NCBI RefSeq assembly: GCF_007859915.1
Contig: NZ_SJPM01000014.1
Location: forward strand, 81,954 to 145,953
Source: Neorhodopirellula pilleata
GTDB taxonomy: Bacteria > Planctomycetota > Planctomycetia > Pirellulales > Pirellulaceae
Direction of reading: 5' to 3'
Length of the DNA: 64,000 nt
Numbering within the stretch: position 1 is the stretch's first letter; each line of letters opens with the position of its first letter. The translations under genes and the position numbers were made by a program. Below, piece after piece: positions 26,449 to 32,006 of the stretch. The notes under the pieces are model-generated. The model searched no databases and was not told the DNA's origin. It saw only the letters and a list, made by a program, of their open reading frames with translations.

Positions 26449-27162
26449 TCATGCTTGGTTCTTAGTCAGGATCACGACTCTCGCGTCCACATTGAGAACC
26501 TGTGTGCCGCATTCAAGTTCCGCGAAAGGTTCCGGCCAGTGTGAATGCCCCCTGACAACAAGCGTGTTTTCCCCAGTGGATTGCTCGAAGACTTCTCGGA
26601 TTCGTGGTGATCCTCGGAAGCCACTGACTGGAGCGTCCGGTCCTTCGTGCATGATTGTGATCCCTGGATTCTCGCACAAGAGCATGCCGAGTGTCTCGAC
26701 ATAGTCGTCTTCGGTTCGTCGCCAAGGACGTCTTGGATTACCCGGGATTCCGCTCAGTCCGGCGATTGCGACGCCGCCGATCGTCACGTGGTCGTTGTCT
26801 AGGAAGTGGATCGGGCCAGTGAATCTTGGCCGGTTCGCACCGCCTGCGAACGTGTCGTGGTTGCCGGCGACTCCGGCAACCCAGTCGAACTCAGCGGCGA
26901 ACGCGTCCCAGACGGGCCGTACGTCGCCTGAGCCGCCGCGTTTGTCGAGCGCCGGGACGGTGTAGAAATCACCGGCAAGCAAAACACCGATGTCTCCCTT
27001 CGGCAGGCCCAGACTGGGAAGTACTTCCGCTCGTAGCATGGCCGGAACGACTTCCCCTAGAAGCCGCAGCGGCTGTCCGCCAGCGGACTCGAACGTCTCG
27101 CGCCCTTGCAGGTCGGCGGTGACGATGACCTGTTTTATGTTTGTTGTCTGTGGCTTTTCCAA
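26449..27162 (-). CDS. Calcineurin-like phosphoesterase
   Basis: 237 residues. Metal-site blocks: VTADLQGR (a D-x-Q variant of the first motif), LLAGDFYT, VAGVAGNHDTF, IMHEGPDA and VVRGHSHW (GHxH). The D-L-Q opening and large insert between motifs 1 and 2 separate it from the phosphoesterase at 25149. The family includes UDP-sugar, cyclic nucleotide and RNA-end phosphatases; the substrate is not visible. It leads a two-gene unit with the endonuclease V-like gene. It lies between the RNA ligase pair and Ro60, pointing away from neither. Confidence 0.8.
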   Translation of the reverse strand: MEKPQTTNIKQVIVTADLQGRETFESAGGQPLRLLGEVVPAMLRAEVLPSLGLPKGDIGVLLAGDFYTVPALDKRGGSGDVRPVWDAFAAEFDWVAGVAGNHDTFAGGANRPRFTGPIHFLDNDHVTIGGVAIAGLSGIPGNPRRPWRRTEDDYVETLGMLLCENPGITIMHEGPDAPVSGFRGSPRIREVFEQSTGENTLVVRGHSHWPEPFAELECGTQVLNVDARVVILTKNQA

Positions 27163-27192
27163 TTAACCAATCCCCACTTGGCTTCCGAGTAT

Positions 27193-27234
27193 CAAAAAAC
27201 AACACCCGCGAGCTGGAAAGCCAACCCGCGGGTG
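27193..27234 (-). terminator. Rho-independent terminator of the Ro60 gene
   Basis: Perfect 8-bp arms CACCCGCG / CGCGGGTG are followed on the minus strand by TTGTTTTTT, 60 bases after the TROVE stop. It closes the whole tRNA array/Y RNA/Ro60 region. A GGCTTTCAGCC repeat fragment lies between it and the stop codon. Confidence 0.85.
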
Positions 27235-27293
27235 CTCGTATTCGCAACGTAGGCTTTCAGCCTGCGAATGGCAAGCTGGAAGCTGATTCCACT

Positions 27294-28313
27294 TTACAAC
27301 TCGACGGATTCGACTTCGCGGACGAAGCGGGATGCGTCGTTTTCTAGGAACGAGCTGACGACGTTGAACACGGCGTCACTGAAGCCGCCGATGTTCAGGA
27401 TGTCGTTTCGCTCGGGTGCCTGGCTGGTTCCGTACGGTTGGATGTCAATGCAGACCAGCTTTGGATCGGCAATGCCGTGTCCGCGCTGGATCTGCTTGAA
27501 CATCTCCCACTGCGTCATCACTCCGGTTGAACCGTTTTGGCCGTAGCTGTAGGCGCGTCCGTTCGTGATCCAGCTTTCGTTGTCGCTTACCAGCACGATG
27601 CCGGCAAAGGCTTGCTTCGCGTATCGTGTGTTGGCTTCGACAAATGGCAACGAGCAGTCTGTTCCTCCGCCTCCGTACTTCGACAAGCGTGCTGACAGTG
27701 ACAGGATCGAATCGCTTGGATCGACCTTGACCTTGTAAGCTTGCGTATCGAATGGAATCACGACGCTGTCTGGGGTGCGACGCAGGATCGCTGCTGCGAA
27801 CAGTGCCGCAACATCGACGCATCGCAGCTTCGACGTTCCGCCCCGACCTCGGTTTCCCGTGACTGGGCATCCCATCGAACCTGACGTGTCGAGTCCGATG
27901 ATGACTGGTCCAGGTAGCGTTGGCACGTTTCCGCACGCGATCTCGGCAGCGTCATGCAACGCCGTCTTGATCTTGCTCGGAACCTCGTTCGATGCGTTCA
28001 TGTAAGCCGCCAGGAACTGGTACGGGAACTGACGGCTGCGAGCGATCGCGTCGCGGTCCGCCAATTGGCCGGCCACGTAGTCGATCATCGCGTTGTCGGT
28101 TCCTGCGAATCCCAAGATTCCAGGCTTCTTGAACACGTCATGACGCAATAGCGTGTTGAGGTTCATTCGTAGTGCTTGCGGTCCCATCTGTCGGGCGATC
28201 GCCTTCCAAACGAGCGGTCCCTTGACGTAGTCACCTTTGGCGATGTCTTCGCCAGCGATCCTGGCCGCAACGGTCGTCACGGTTTTGGATCGAGATTCGG
28301 TTGTGGTTTTCAT
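27294..28313 (-). CDS. rsr: Ro60/TROVE-vWA protein (Rsr), short form
   Basis: 339 residues from ATG 28313. The C-terminal von Willebrand A domain is intact: PVIIGLDTSGSMG (MIDAS DxSGS, about residue 133), GIVLVSDNESWI and VCIDIQPYG. Before it are only the last TROVE helices (KGPLVWKAIARQMGPQALRMN, NTLLRHDVF, SRQFPYQFLAAYMN). Bacterial Ro60 proteins are usually above 500 residues, so about half of the ring is missing; the in-frame upstream 44 codons do not resemble TROVE. Ro60 binds misfolded RNAs and Y RNAs, linking them to exoribonucleases. It is immediately downstream of five Y-RNA-like elements and the tRNA array, all on its strand. Confidence 0.85.
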   Translation of the reverse strand: MKTTTESRSKTVTTVAARIAGEDIAKGDYVKGPLVWKAIARQMGPQALRMNLNTLLRHDVFKKPGILGFAGTDNAMIDYVAGQLADRDAIARSRQFPYQFLAAYMNASNEVPSKIKTALHDAAEIACGNVPTLPGPVIIGLDTSGSMGCPVTGNRGRGGTSKLRCVDVAALFAAAILRRTPDSVVIPFDTQAYKVKVDPSDSILSLSARLSKYGGGGTDCSLPFVEANTRYAKQAFAGIVLVSDNESWITNGRAYSYGQNGSTGVMTQWEMFKQIQRGHGIADPKLVCIDIQPYGTSQAPERNDILNIGGFSDAVFNVVSSFLENDASRFVREVESVEL

Positions 28314-28457
28314 GTTTCCGTAATCGTTGAAAGATTGAATTGTGCATGTGTGTTCTCCGCTGGACCGCGAGCTTGGATTACTCGCGGCCGGTCGTAATGG
28401 CGAAACAGGAATGTAAAACACGCATAGTTCAGTCTCTCGAGACAATTGTGGAAAACG

Positions 28458-28591
28458 CGACTAACGAAGTGGTTGATCAGAAACGTTTCGATGCTCTATC
28501 CAATTGAGCTACGGCACTGCTTGGCAATGCCGGCGGGGGTTCGAACCCGCAACCTCCGAATCAAGATGTATTCCGATGCGGCAGTTAGTCG
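28458..28591 (-). ncRNA. Y-RNA-like element 1 with permuted tRNA module
   Basis: 134 nt closed by an 8-bp stem (CGACTAAC / GTTAGTCG) followed by TTTT. Inside is the shared motif ACTGCC-N-GGAATACATC on the 5' side and TTTCTGATC...CACTTCG on the 3' side. The pairing ATCGGAA with TTTCTGAT gives a second helix. The enclosed body is a tRNA in permuted order: anticodon 3' strand TTCGG, T-arm GCGGG-TTCGAACC-CCCGC, acceptor CGGCATT, then after 7 bases acceptor AGTGCCG (7 pairs), TA, D-arm GCTCAATTGGATAGAGC and TCGAA. So the acceptor end is a closed hairpin and the anticodon end opens onto the stem. This is the design known for bacterial Y RNAs, which lie beside Ro60 genes. Confidence 0.65.
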
Positions 28592-28600
28592 TGTACGGGT

Positions 28601-28657
28601 GTGGGATAAGCTTCCAGCTTGTCGACTGCTTGATGACAGGCAGGATGCCTATCCCAC
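28601..28657. repeat. Dispersed inverted repeat (GTGGGATA...TATCCCAC)
   Basis: Arms GTGGGATA (28601-28608) and TATCCCAC (28650-28657) enclose AGCTTCCAGCTTGTCGAC and GACAGGCAGGATGCC. The same family shows at 15714-15733 and about 27243-27290. It separates Y-RNA-like elements 1 and 2. Confidence 0.75.
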
Positions 28658-28676
28658 GGGTTGTTGTGTGTAAAAA

Positions 28677-28808
28677 CGATTGACGAAGTTTGTTAATCAG
28701 ACATTTCGATGCTCTACCAACTGAGCTACGAAGCGAACACAAGGTTCACATCGGTGGGACTTGAACCCACGACACTCGCATGATGTAGTCCAATCAGGCA
28801 GTCAATCG
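28677..28808 (-). ncRNA. Y-RNA-like element 2 with permuted tRNA module
   Basis: 132 nt with an 8-bp closing stem (CGATTGAC / GTCAATCG) followed by five Ts. The shared 5' motif is ACTGCCTGATTGGACTACAT then C, and the 3' motif ATGTCTGATTAACAAACTTC then G; ATTGGAC pairs with GTCTGAT. The body is again permuted: T-arm GTGGG-TTCAAGT-CCCAC, 3' acceptor strand CGATGTGAAC, a 5-base loop CTTGT, 5' acceptor strand GTTCGCTTCG (10 pairs, one T-T mismatch), then TA and D-arm GCTCAGTTGGTAGAGC. Element 1 and this one differ at most stem positions while keeping pairing, which is covariation by eye. Same strand as Ro60. Confidence 0.65.
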
Positions 28809-28816
28809 TGTATTGG

Positions 28817-28936
28817 TGGCGACGAAGTAATGACTCAGACCACTAGCGTGTAGGAATCGAACCTACCGATCGTGTTGCCGCGATCCCCAGACTCACTGGA
28901 CGCAATCATGGATGGATTCCAAGCCGGCAGTCGCCA
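28817..28936 (-). ncRNA. Y-RNA-like element 3 with tRNA-like cloverleaf
   Basis: 120 nt with closing stem TGGCGAC / GTCGCCA. The shared motif is GACTGCCGGCTTGGAATCCA on the 5' side and GTCTGAGTCATTACTTCG on the 3' side; CTTGGA pairs with TCTGAG. The body here is in normal order: a helix around GCGT/ACGC, a small arm CCAG-TGAGT-CTGG, an arm GATCG-CGGCAACA-CGATC and a T-arm GTAGG-TTCGATT-CCTAC. It therefore looks like a mini cloverleaf set on the conserved stem. Assignment as a Y RNA rests on the shared outer motif and the Ro60 neighbour. Confidence 0.5.
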
Positions 28937-28946
28937 TGTTTTGTAA

Positions 28947-29128
28947 AAGTCCAACGAAGTTGTTTGCCGAGAAAACCGCTCTTATCGACAGCAATGCCAT
29001 CGACAGTGGGCACACGACGACGATTCTCATGGAGATTCATCGACGCTCACGCTGCTTCCGGTCGCCCGGAAGCTCGATACCTTAGGGTCCTCATAGTTAG
29101 GATGTATTCCCAGCAGGCAGTTGAACTT
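28947..29128 (-). ncRNA. Y-RNA-like element 4, large form
   Basis: 182 nt with a 9-bp closing stem (AAGTTCAAC / GTTGGACTT) followed by TTA. The shared motif is AACTGCC then GGGAATACATCC on the 5' side and TTCTCGGCAAACAACTTCG on the 3' side; GCTGGGAA pairs with TTCTCGGC (8 bp). The interior has a perfect GNRA hairpin (GCTTCCGG-GCGA-CCGGAAGC) and at least two other hairpins, but no clear D-arm or T-arm. It may be a Y RNA with a different effector module. No open reading frame of note inside. Confidence 0.5.
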
Positions 29129-29239
29129 TGTGTTGTGATCGGCCATCCGCTCATTTCGTTCGTCGTCTTGAACGTCTCACGACTCAAGACTCATTCCTCA
29201 AGACTCATTCCCTAAAAGTAGTCGTCGCGATTGACGCCA

Positions 29240-29443
29240 TCACAGACGCCCCGGTCGTAGGCAACAACGCTTGAACCGCTGACCGCTGCCACATGGGCAT
29301 AGGTCGTTGCGACCGAGCTTTTCCTCGAGTTGTTTGCCTCGGATGATTCGGACTCCGCGTTTGACTTTCGTTTCTGACGGGTAGCCTTTACGACGTTTGC
29401 TCATTGGCTCGAAAGCATTGTGCGTTGTCGTCGTCATATTCAT
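29240..29443 (-). CDS. SEC-C motif zinc-binding small protein
   Basis: 67 residues. The C-terminal 30 are the SEC-C metal-binding motif: GRNDLCPCGSGQRFKRCC with the CPCGSG and CC ligands. The N-terminal part is basic (SKRRKGYPSETKVKRGVRII). A second ATG at 29404 (MSKRRKG) is also possible; neither has a strong ribosome site. SEC-C motifs occur at the end of SecA and in many nucleic-acid-linked proteins and bind zinc. It is placed inside the structured RNA cluster, between Y-RNA-like element 4 and 5, on the same strand, so it may belong to the same transcript. Confidence 0.8.
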   Translation of the reverse strand: MNMTTTTHNAFEPMSKRRKGYPSETKVKRGVRIIRGKQLEEKLGRNDLCPCGSGQRFKRCCLRPGRL

Positions 29444-29498
29444 GTTCGTATCGCATTAGTCTGCTCCAGCTAAGTTTGAAAGTGGTGGATTGTGCAAA

Positions 29499-29571
29499 GA
29501 CTGATCGGCGAAGGGACAACTCAGATGTTTCACATTTTCAAGATGTAATCCGAATCTGCAGTCGATCAGTC
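29499..29571 (-). ncRNA. Y-RNA-like element 5, minimal form
   Basis: 73 nt with a 9-bp closing stem (GACTGATCG / CGATCAGTC). The conserved ACTGC...CGGATTACATC and ACATCTGAG...CCTTCG are present, with TTCGGAT pairing to ATCTGAG, but in place of a tRNA body there is only a small arm TACAT-CTTGAAA-ATGTG. It begins three bases after the tRNA-Cys gene at 29575, so the two could be processed from one transcript. It shows the core shared by the family without the insert. It could also be scored as a degenerate tRNA-Ser(TGA), since the loop has the right form, but it lacks a T-arm. Confidence 0.5.
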
Positions 29572-29574
29572 AGA

Positions 29575-29643
29575 AACGCCGGTGGGAGTCGAACCCACTT
29601 CGACCGGGTTGCAGCCGGTTGCCTGGCCATCTGGCTCCAGCGT
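29575..29643 (-). tRNA. tRNA-Cys(GCA)
   Basis: Acceptor ACGCTGG/CCGGCGT, anticodon stem ACCGG/CCGGT with loop CTGCAAC (GCA), T-loop TTCGACT, discriminator T. 69 nt with a short D-region. CCA is not encoded. Last canonical tRNA of the array in transcription order, directly before Y-RNA-like element 5. Confidence 0.88.
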
Positions 29644-29675
29644 CATGAGTCACCGCCGGGTAGGCGGCGACCGTG

Positions 29676-30056
29676 TTACTTGTCCTTTTCGCTATCGTTC
29701 AGATCAATGATCTTGAACGTTACCTCAGTGACTTCCTTGACGACGTGTGGCGTGATTGAGACGCCTTCGTCACTCTCGTTCAGAACGATGCGCGGGGTCG
29801 ATGGCTCGAACCGCAAATCGTCGATGTAGTTCGCCGTGTGGAAATCGTCTATTGGACGCAGCAGGTCGTCGCCGCTTCGAGACATCAGCGAGCCGATGTC
29901 GTCAGTGCTTCTAATGCAAGCTCGTCCGACGTCGTCGACGCTGTTGACTCCGATTCGGGCAACATCGTCGGCACATCGACCGAACATTCCCAGCACTGCG
30001 AGCAATCCGGCACCAGCACCGTGGGCCAATGCGTTGTCATTGTCGTTCTTCATCAT
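29676..30056 (-). CDS. Small protein with DD-I repeats inside the tRNA array
   Basis: 126 residues. A very strong ribosome site (AAAGGAGG) precedes two tandem ATGs; the second (30053) has the better spacing. After a Gly/Ala-rich hydrophobic segment (GAGAGLLAVLGMFG) come repeated units of the form DDVARIG, DDVGRACI, DDIGSLM, DDLLRPID, about 9-11 residues apart. The C-terminal half has beta character (ITPHVVKEVTEVTFKIIDL) and an acidic end. No family known. The hydrophobic part followed by a helical repeat suggests a membrane-associated or phage-type small protein. It sits between tRNA-Cys and tRNA-Arg on the same strand. Confidence 0.7.
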   Translation of the reverse strand: MMKNDNDNALAHGAGAGLLAVLGMFGRCADDVARIGVNSVDDVGRACIRSTDDIGSLMSRSGDDLLRPIDDFHTANYIDDLRFEPSTPRIVLNESDEGVSITPHVVKEVTEVTFKIIDLNDSEKDK

Positions 30057-30087
30057 CGGCCTCCTTTCATCGTGGCGTCGTGTTAAG

Positions 30088-30160
30088 TGCTCTCGCCAGG
30101 AATTGAACCTGGTCTACGACCTTCGCAAAGTCGCGTGCGAATCCGGCACACTCCGAGAAC
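30088..30160 (-). tRNA. tRNA-Arg(GCG)
   Basis: Acceptor GTTCTCG/CGAGAGC, D-arm GTGTGCCGGATTCGCAC, anticodon stem CGACT/GGTCG with loop TTGCGAA (GCG, codon CGC), T-loop TTCAATT, discriminator A. 73 nt. An unmodified GCG anticodon for arginine is unusual, since bacteria normally use ACG/ICG here. Confidence 0.9.
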
Positions 30161-30168
30161 ATTTTGAG

Positions 30169-30240
30169 TAACCCGCCCAGGAATCGAACCTGGTCCGACA
30201 GTTTCGAAGACTGTCATGCTCTCCGGCACACCCGCGAGTC
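30169..30240 (-). tRNA. tRNA-Arg(TCG)
   Basis: Acceptor GACTCGC/GCGGGTT, D-arm GTGTGCCGGAGAGCAT, anticodon stem ACAGT/ACTGT with loop CTTCGAA (TCG, codon CGA), T-loop TTCGATT, discriminator A. 72 nt, 8 bases from the next tRNA. Confidence 0.9.
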
Positions 30241-30272
30241 ATTTGGTTGTTTTCTTCATTCATAGTCACAAG

Positions 30273-30346
30273 AGCCGACGACTGGGTTCGCACCAGCATG
30301 AGCCGCTTTACAAGAGCGGTGCCTTTCTGCATCGAGCCACATCGGC
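30273..30346 (-). tRNA. tRNA-Thr(TGT)
   Basis: Acceptor GCCGATG/CGTCGGC, anticodon stem CCGCT/AGCGG with loop CTTGTAA (TGT, codon ACA), T-arm GCTGG-TGCGAAC-CCAGT, discriminator T. 74 nt. D-arm pairing is weak. Confidence 0.85.
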
Positions 30347-30363
30347 TTGGATTGTCGCATCAG

Positions 30364-30435
30364 TAGCCCGACCAGGAATCGAACCCGGAACTTCTGGTTA
30401 GAAGCCAGAGATGATTTCCGTTTCACCATCGAGCC
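30364..30435 (-). tRNA. tRNA-Arg(TCT)
   Basis: Acceptor GGCTCGA/TCGGGCT, D-stem GTGA/TCAT, anticodon stem TCTGG/CCAGA with loop CTTCTAA (TCT, codon AGA), T-loop TTCGATT, discriminator A. 72 nt. Same anticodon as the chromosomal tRNA-Arg at 3884 but a different sequence. Confidence 0.9.
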
Positions 30436-30528
30436 AGGACTAGCGGGTTAGCATTTAGCTTTTTAGCCTTTAGCATTCAGTGTCTTGCTAGTCGCTAGTT
30501 CGCTAGCGACTAATTCGCCAATCAAAAG
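30436..30528. repeat. tRNA-array spacer of TTAGC/CTAGC words
   Basis: The spacer is built from diverged copies of TTAGCATTTAGC and CTAGTCGCTAGTTCGCTAG, partly self-complementary. Related spacers are at 30875-30964, 32194-32293, 33147-33268, 33618-33700 and 33778-33860. Confidence 0.75.
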
Positions 30529-30614
30529 CGGAAGGCGAGGGAGTCGAACCCTCATCACCCGAAGGTGGCACGCGTTAGCAGTGCGGCCCGGCAAACCGTA
30601 TCCGGCTGCCTTCC
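30529..30614 (-). tRNA. tRNA-Ser(GCT)
   Basis: Acceptor GGAAGGC/GCCTTCC, class II with a variable arm CACC-TTC-GGGTG, anticodon region GCAC-TGCTAACG-CGTGC with GCT at the serine position (codon AGC), T-arm GAGGG-TTCGACT-CCCTC, discriminator G. 86 nt. The anticodon stem carries a mismatch next to the loop. Confidence 0.88.
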
Positions 30615-30631
30615 GTAAACAAGAAATTGAA

Positions 30632-30703
30632 TGGACCGAAAGGGAATCGAACCCTTCCACCGACTTTGCAAAAGTCAGTCGCCTCCTTGGAACATGCCAG
30701 CCC
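30632..30703 (-). tRNA. tRNA-Ala(TGC), copy 1
   Basis: Acceptor GGGCTGG/TCGGTCC, anticodon stem TGACT/AGTCG with loop TTTGCAA (TGC), T-arm AAGGG-TTCGATT-CCCTT, discriminator A. The usual alanine G3-U70 identity pair is present (G3 with T70). 72 nt. Confidence 0.88.
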
Positions 30704-30718
30704 ATTTGTTTTCATTAA

Positions 30719-30789
30719 AGGTCCGTCCGGGAATTGAACCCGGTCTTCGTCCATACCACAGACGCGTGCTGCCGCAACACTTACAGACC
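30719..30789 (-). tRNA. tRNA-Thr(GGT)
   Basis: Acceptor GGTCTGT/ACGGACC, anticodon stem CGTCT/GGACG with loop GTGGTAT (GGT, codon ACC), T-arm CCGGG-TTCAATT-CCCGG, discriminator T. 71 nt. Confidence 0.88.
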
Positions 30790-30801
30790 TTGTCATTTAA
30801 G

Positions 30802-30874
30802 TGATCACGGATGGAATCGAACCATCGGTCTCCTGCTTGTCACGCAGGCGTCTTAGCCGCTGGACCACGCGATC
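30802..30874 (-). tRNA. tRNA-Val(GAC)
   Basis: Acceptor GATCGCG/CGTGATC, anticodon stem CCTGC/GCAGG with loop GTGACAA (GAC, codon GTC), T-arm GATGG-TTCGATT-CCATC, discriminator A. 73 nt. Confidence 0.9.
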
Positions 30875-30964
30875 GTTGAAGAAGCGATTAGCTATTGGCG
30901 TTTAGCGATTTGCTTCTTTAGTCTGGGCTAACAGCTAAAAGCCATTTGCTAACAGCTCTTTCAG

Positions 30965-31032
30965 TAGCGGGTTCGGGGGTCGCACCCGACGGTCCAGGCT
31001 TATGAGGCCCGGATGAGCCTGGCTCACCCGCA
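30965..31032 (-). tRNA. tRNA-Met(CAT)
   Basis: Acceptor TGCGGGT/ACCCGCT with an unpaired first position (T1-T72), as in initiator tRNAs. Anticodon stem CGGGC/GCCTG with loop CTCATAA (CAT). T-arm TCGGG-TGCGACC-CCCGA, discriminator A. The D-arm is GAGC-CAG-GCTC with only a 3-base loop, so the whole is 68 nt. Initiator or elongator type is not certain. Confidence 0.82.
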
Positions 31033-31112
31033 TCGAGGGAGTTGTGAGTCATGAGCAATGAGTCCTGAGAATCCTTTCGCGACTCAAGACTCACTGCTCA
31101 CGTCTCAAGCAG
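31033..31112. repeat. tRNA-array spacer of GAGTC/GACTC words
   Basis: The spacer folds back on itself: GTGAGTCATGAGCAATGAGT on the left, then CGACTCAAGACTCACTGCTC on the right. The same word family is in the spacers at 29170-29213 and 33352-33418. Confidence 0.75.
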
Positions 31113-31184
31113 TGCTGAGGGCGGGAGTCGAACCCGCAAGCACTTGTTCCTAAGACAAGCGGCTCGCCGTTGGCCTACCTCAGC
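31113..31184 (-). tRNA. tRNA-Leu(TAG) with short variable loop
   Basis: Acceptor GCTGAGG/CCTCAGC, anticodon stem CTTGT/ACAAG with loop CTTAGGA (TAG, codon CTA, G37), T-arm GCGGG-TTCGACT-CCCGC, discriminator A. 72 nt: the variable region is only 5 bases, although bacterial leucine tRNAs are class II. Either the amino acid identity differs or this is a reduced leucine tRNA. Confidence 0.82.
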
Positions 31185-31196
31185 GTTTGCGTAAAG

Positions 31197-31267
31197 TGGA
31201 GCACCGGGGAATCGAACCCCGATTTTCTGCGTGCAAAACAGACGTCTTCCCGTTGGACGAGCGCCCC
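31197..31267 (-). tRNA. tRNA-Ala(TGC), copy 2
   Basis: Acceptor GGGGCGC/GTGCTCC (with G3-T70), D-arm GTCCAACGGGAAGAC, anticodon stem TCTGT/GCAGA with loop TTTGCAC (TGC), T-arm CGGGG-TTCGATT-CCCCG, discriminator A. 71 nt. It shares little sequence with copy 1. Confidence 0.88.
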
Positions 31268-31360
31268 ATTAATGAAGTTAGAAATGTTAAGAGTGAAGAG
31301 TGAAAATGGTTCGCGTCGGATGTTTCAAACTTCACCCTTCACTCTTCAGACTTCTGTTGA
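31268..31360. repeat. tRNA-array spacer of GAAGAGTGAA words
   Basis: Imperfect inverted repeat: GTTAAGAGTGAAGAGTGAAA on the left and CTTCACCCTTCACTCTTC on the right. The words match those in 12790-12820. Confidence 0.75.
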
Positions 31361-31451
31361 TGCCCAGAGCAGGAGTCGAACCTGCAAACACTCGGGTTAC
31401 TGAGTTCATTGCCCAATGGGCTCGCCGCTCTGCCGGTTGGCGTATCTAGGC
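31361..31451 (-). tRNA. Class II tRNA-like gene, identity unresolved
   Basis: Acceptor GCCTAGA/TCTGGGC (7 pairs), D-arm CGCC-AACCGGCAGAGC-GGCG, T-arm GCAGG-TTCGACT-CCTGC, discriminator A, 91 nt in all. The space between D-arm and T-arm holds GCCCATTGGGCAATGA and then ACTC-AGTAACCC-GAGT. Neither folds as a normal 5-bp, 7-base anticodon arm, so no anticodon is assigned. It may be a class II leucine tRNA that has decayed, or one with an altered anticodon arm. Confidence 0.6.
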
Positions 31452-31516
31452 GTTGATTGCTGGTGCCGTTGGGAAGGACGCGACCGACCGCGTCCTTCCC
31501 AACGGCTGCCAACGTG

Positions 31517-31786
31517 CTACGCATGTAGCCTCGGAGAACTGTCCCCCGTCGACTTGCGATGGTTCTTGATCGCTTTGTGCGAATCAGGAAGCTGGTCGTC
31601 TTCGACGATCAGATCGCCGACGCACTCGACCACCCAGCCATCGACCCAACCGACCTTGTCGTCTCGGAGCCTCAGCACGCGGCCGACCTTCGCAAACTCT
31701 TGCGGGATGTACGATGTCGTTTGCACTGATCCGCCAGTGATGCGGCGTCTCATCGCACACTGCACGTACTTCACATTTCTGGACAT
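31517..31786 (-). CDS. Small hypothetical protein inside the tRNA array
   Basis: 89 residues from ATG 31786, with GGAGAA at good spacing; the longer frame runs antisense through a tRNA and is rejected. The protein starts MSRNVKYVQCAMRRRITGG, then has YIPQEFAKVGRVLRLRDD, a strand pair (WVDGWVVECVGD) and ends with HKAIKNHRKSTGDSSPR. Similar short proteins ending in an (I/K)xHRKxTGD phrase are known from phage-type tRNA regions. No function is assigned. Basic N-terminus and beta-rich middle could suit RNA binding, which is inference only. Confidence 0.72.
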   Translation of the reverse strand: MSRNVKYVQCAMRRRITGGSVQTTSYIPQEFAKVGRVLRLRDDKVGWVDGWVVECVGDLIVEDDQLPDSHKAIKNHRKSTGDSSPRLHA

Positions 31787-31836
31787 CGTCGTTCTCCGTG
31801 GTAAGTTGCGGGGCAGCGTCACCGCGACGCTGGCAG

Positions 31837-31908
31837 TAGTCCCGGATGGAATCGAACCATCGTTTCCTGCGTGTAAAACAGGTGTCGTCGCCGTTGGACC
31901 ACAGGACC
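31837..31908 (-). tRNA. tRNA-Val(TAC)
   Basis: Acceptor GGTCCTG/CGGGACT, D-arm GTCCAACGGCGACGAC, anticodon stem CCTGT/GCAGG with loop TTTACAC (TAC, codon GTA), T-arm GATGG-TTCGATT-CCATC, discriminator A. 72 nt. Confidence 0.9.
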
Positions 31909-31916
31909 TAAAAAAG

Positions 31917-31987
31917 CACGTCCCCAAGGATTTGAACCCTGACTAACTGGTTTGGAATCAGCAGTGCTACCGTTACACCAGAGACGT
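31917..31987 (-). tRNA. tRNA-Trp(CCA)
   Basis: Acceptor ACGTCTC/GGGACGT, D-arm GTGTAACGGTAGCAC, anticodon stem GCTGA/CCAGT with loop TTCCAAA (CCA), T-arm CAGGG-TTCAAAT-CCTTG, discriminator G (the tryptophan determinant). The last anticodon-stem pair is an A-C mismatch next to the loop. 71 nt. Confidence 0.88.
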
Positions 31988-32006
31988 GTGTGTCTTTTCA
32001 AACAAG

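Noticed and set aside
28458..28808. Circularly permuted tRNA genes needing end-joining by the RNA ligase
   Set aside because: The permuted bodies sit on a shared non-tRNA stem with conserved motifs found in three more elements, right beside Ro60. The anticodon side lacks a proper loop. A Y RNA with tRNA-like module explains this with known biology, so permuted decoding tRNAs are not claimed.
28458..29571. Integron attC sites or group I intron pieces
   Set aside because: Only one copy fits the attC RYYYAAC/GTTRRRY core and no cassettes lie between copies. The AAGATGTANTCC string resembles a group I intron S element on the plus strand, but the P7 partner and other core parts are missing.
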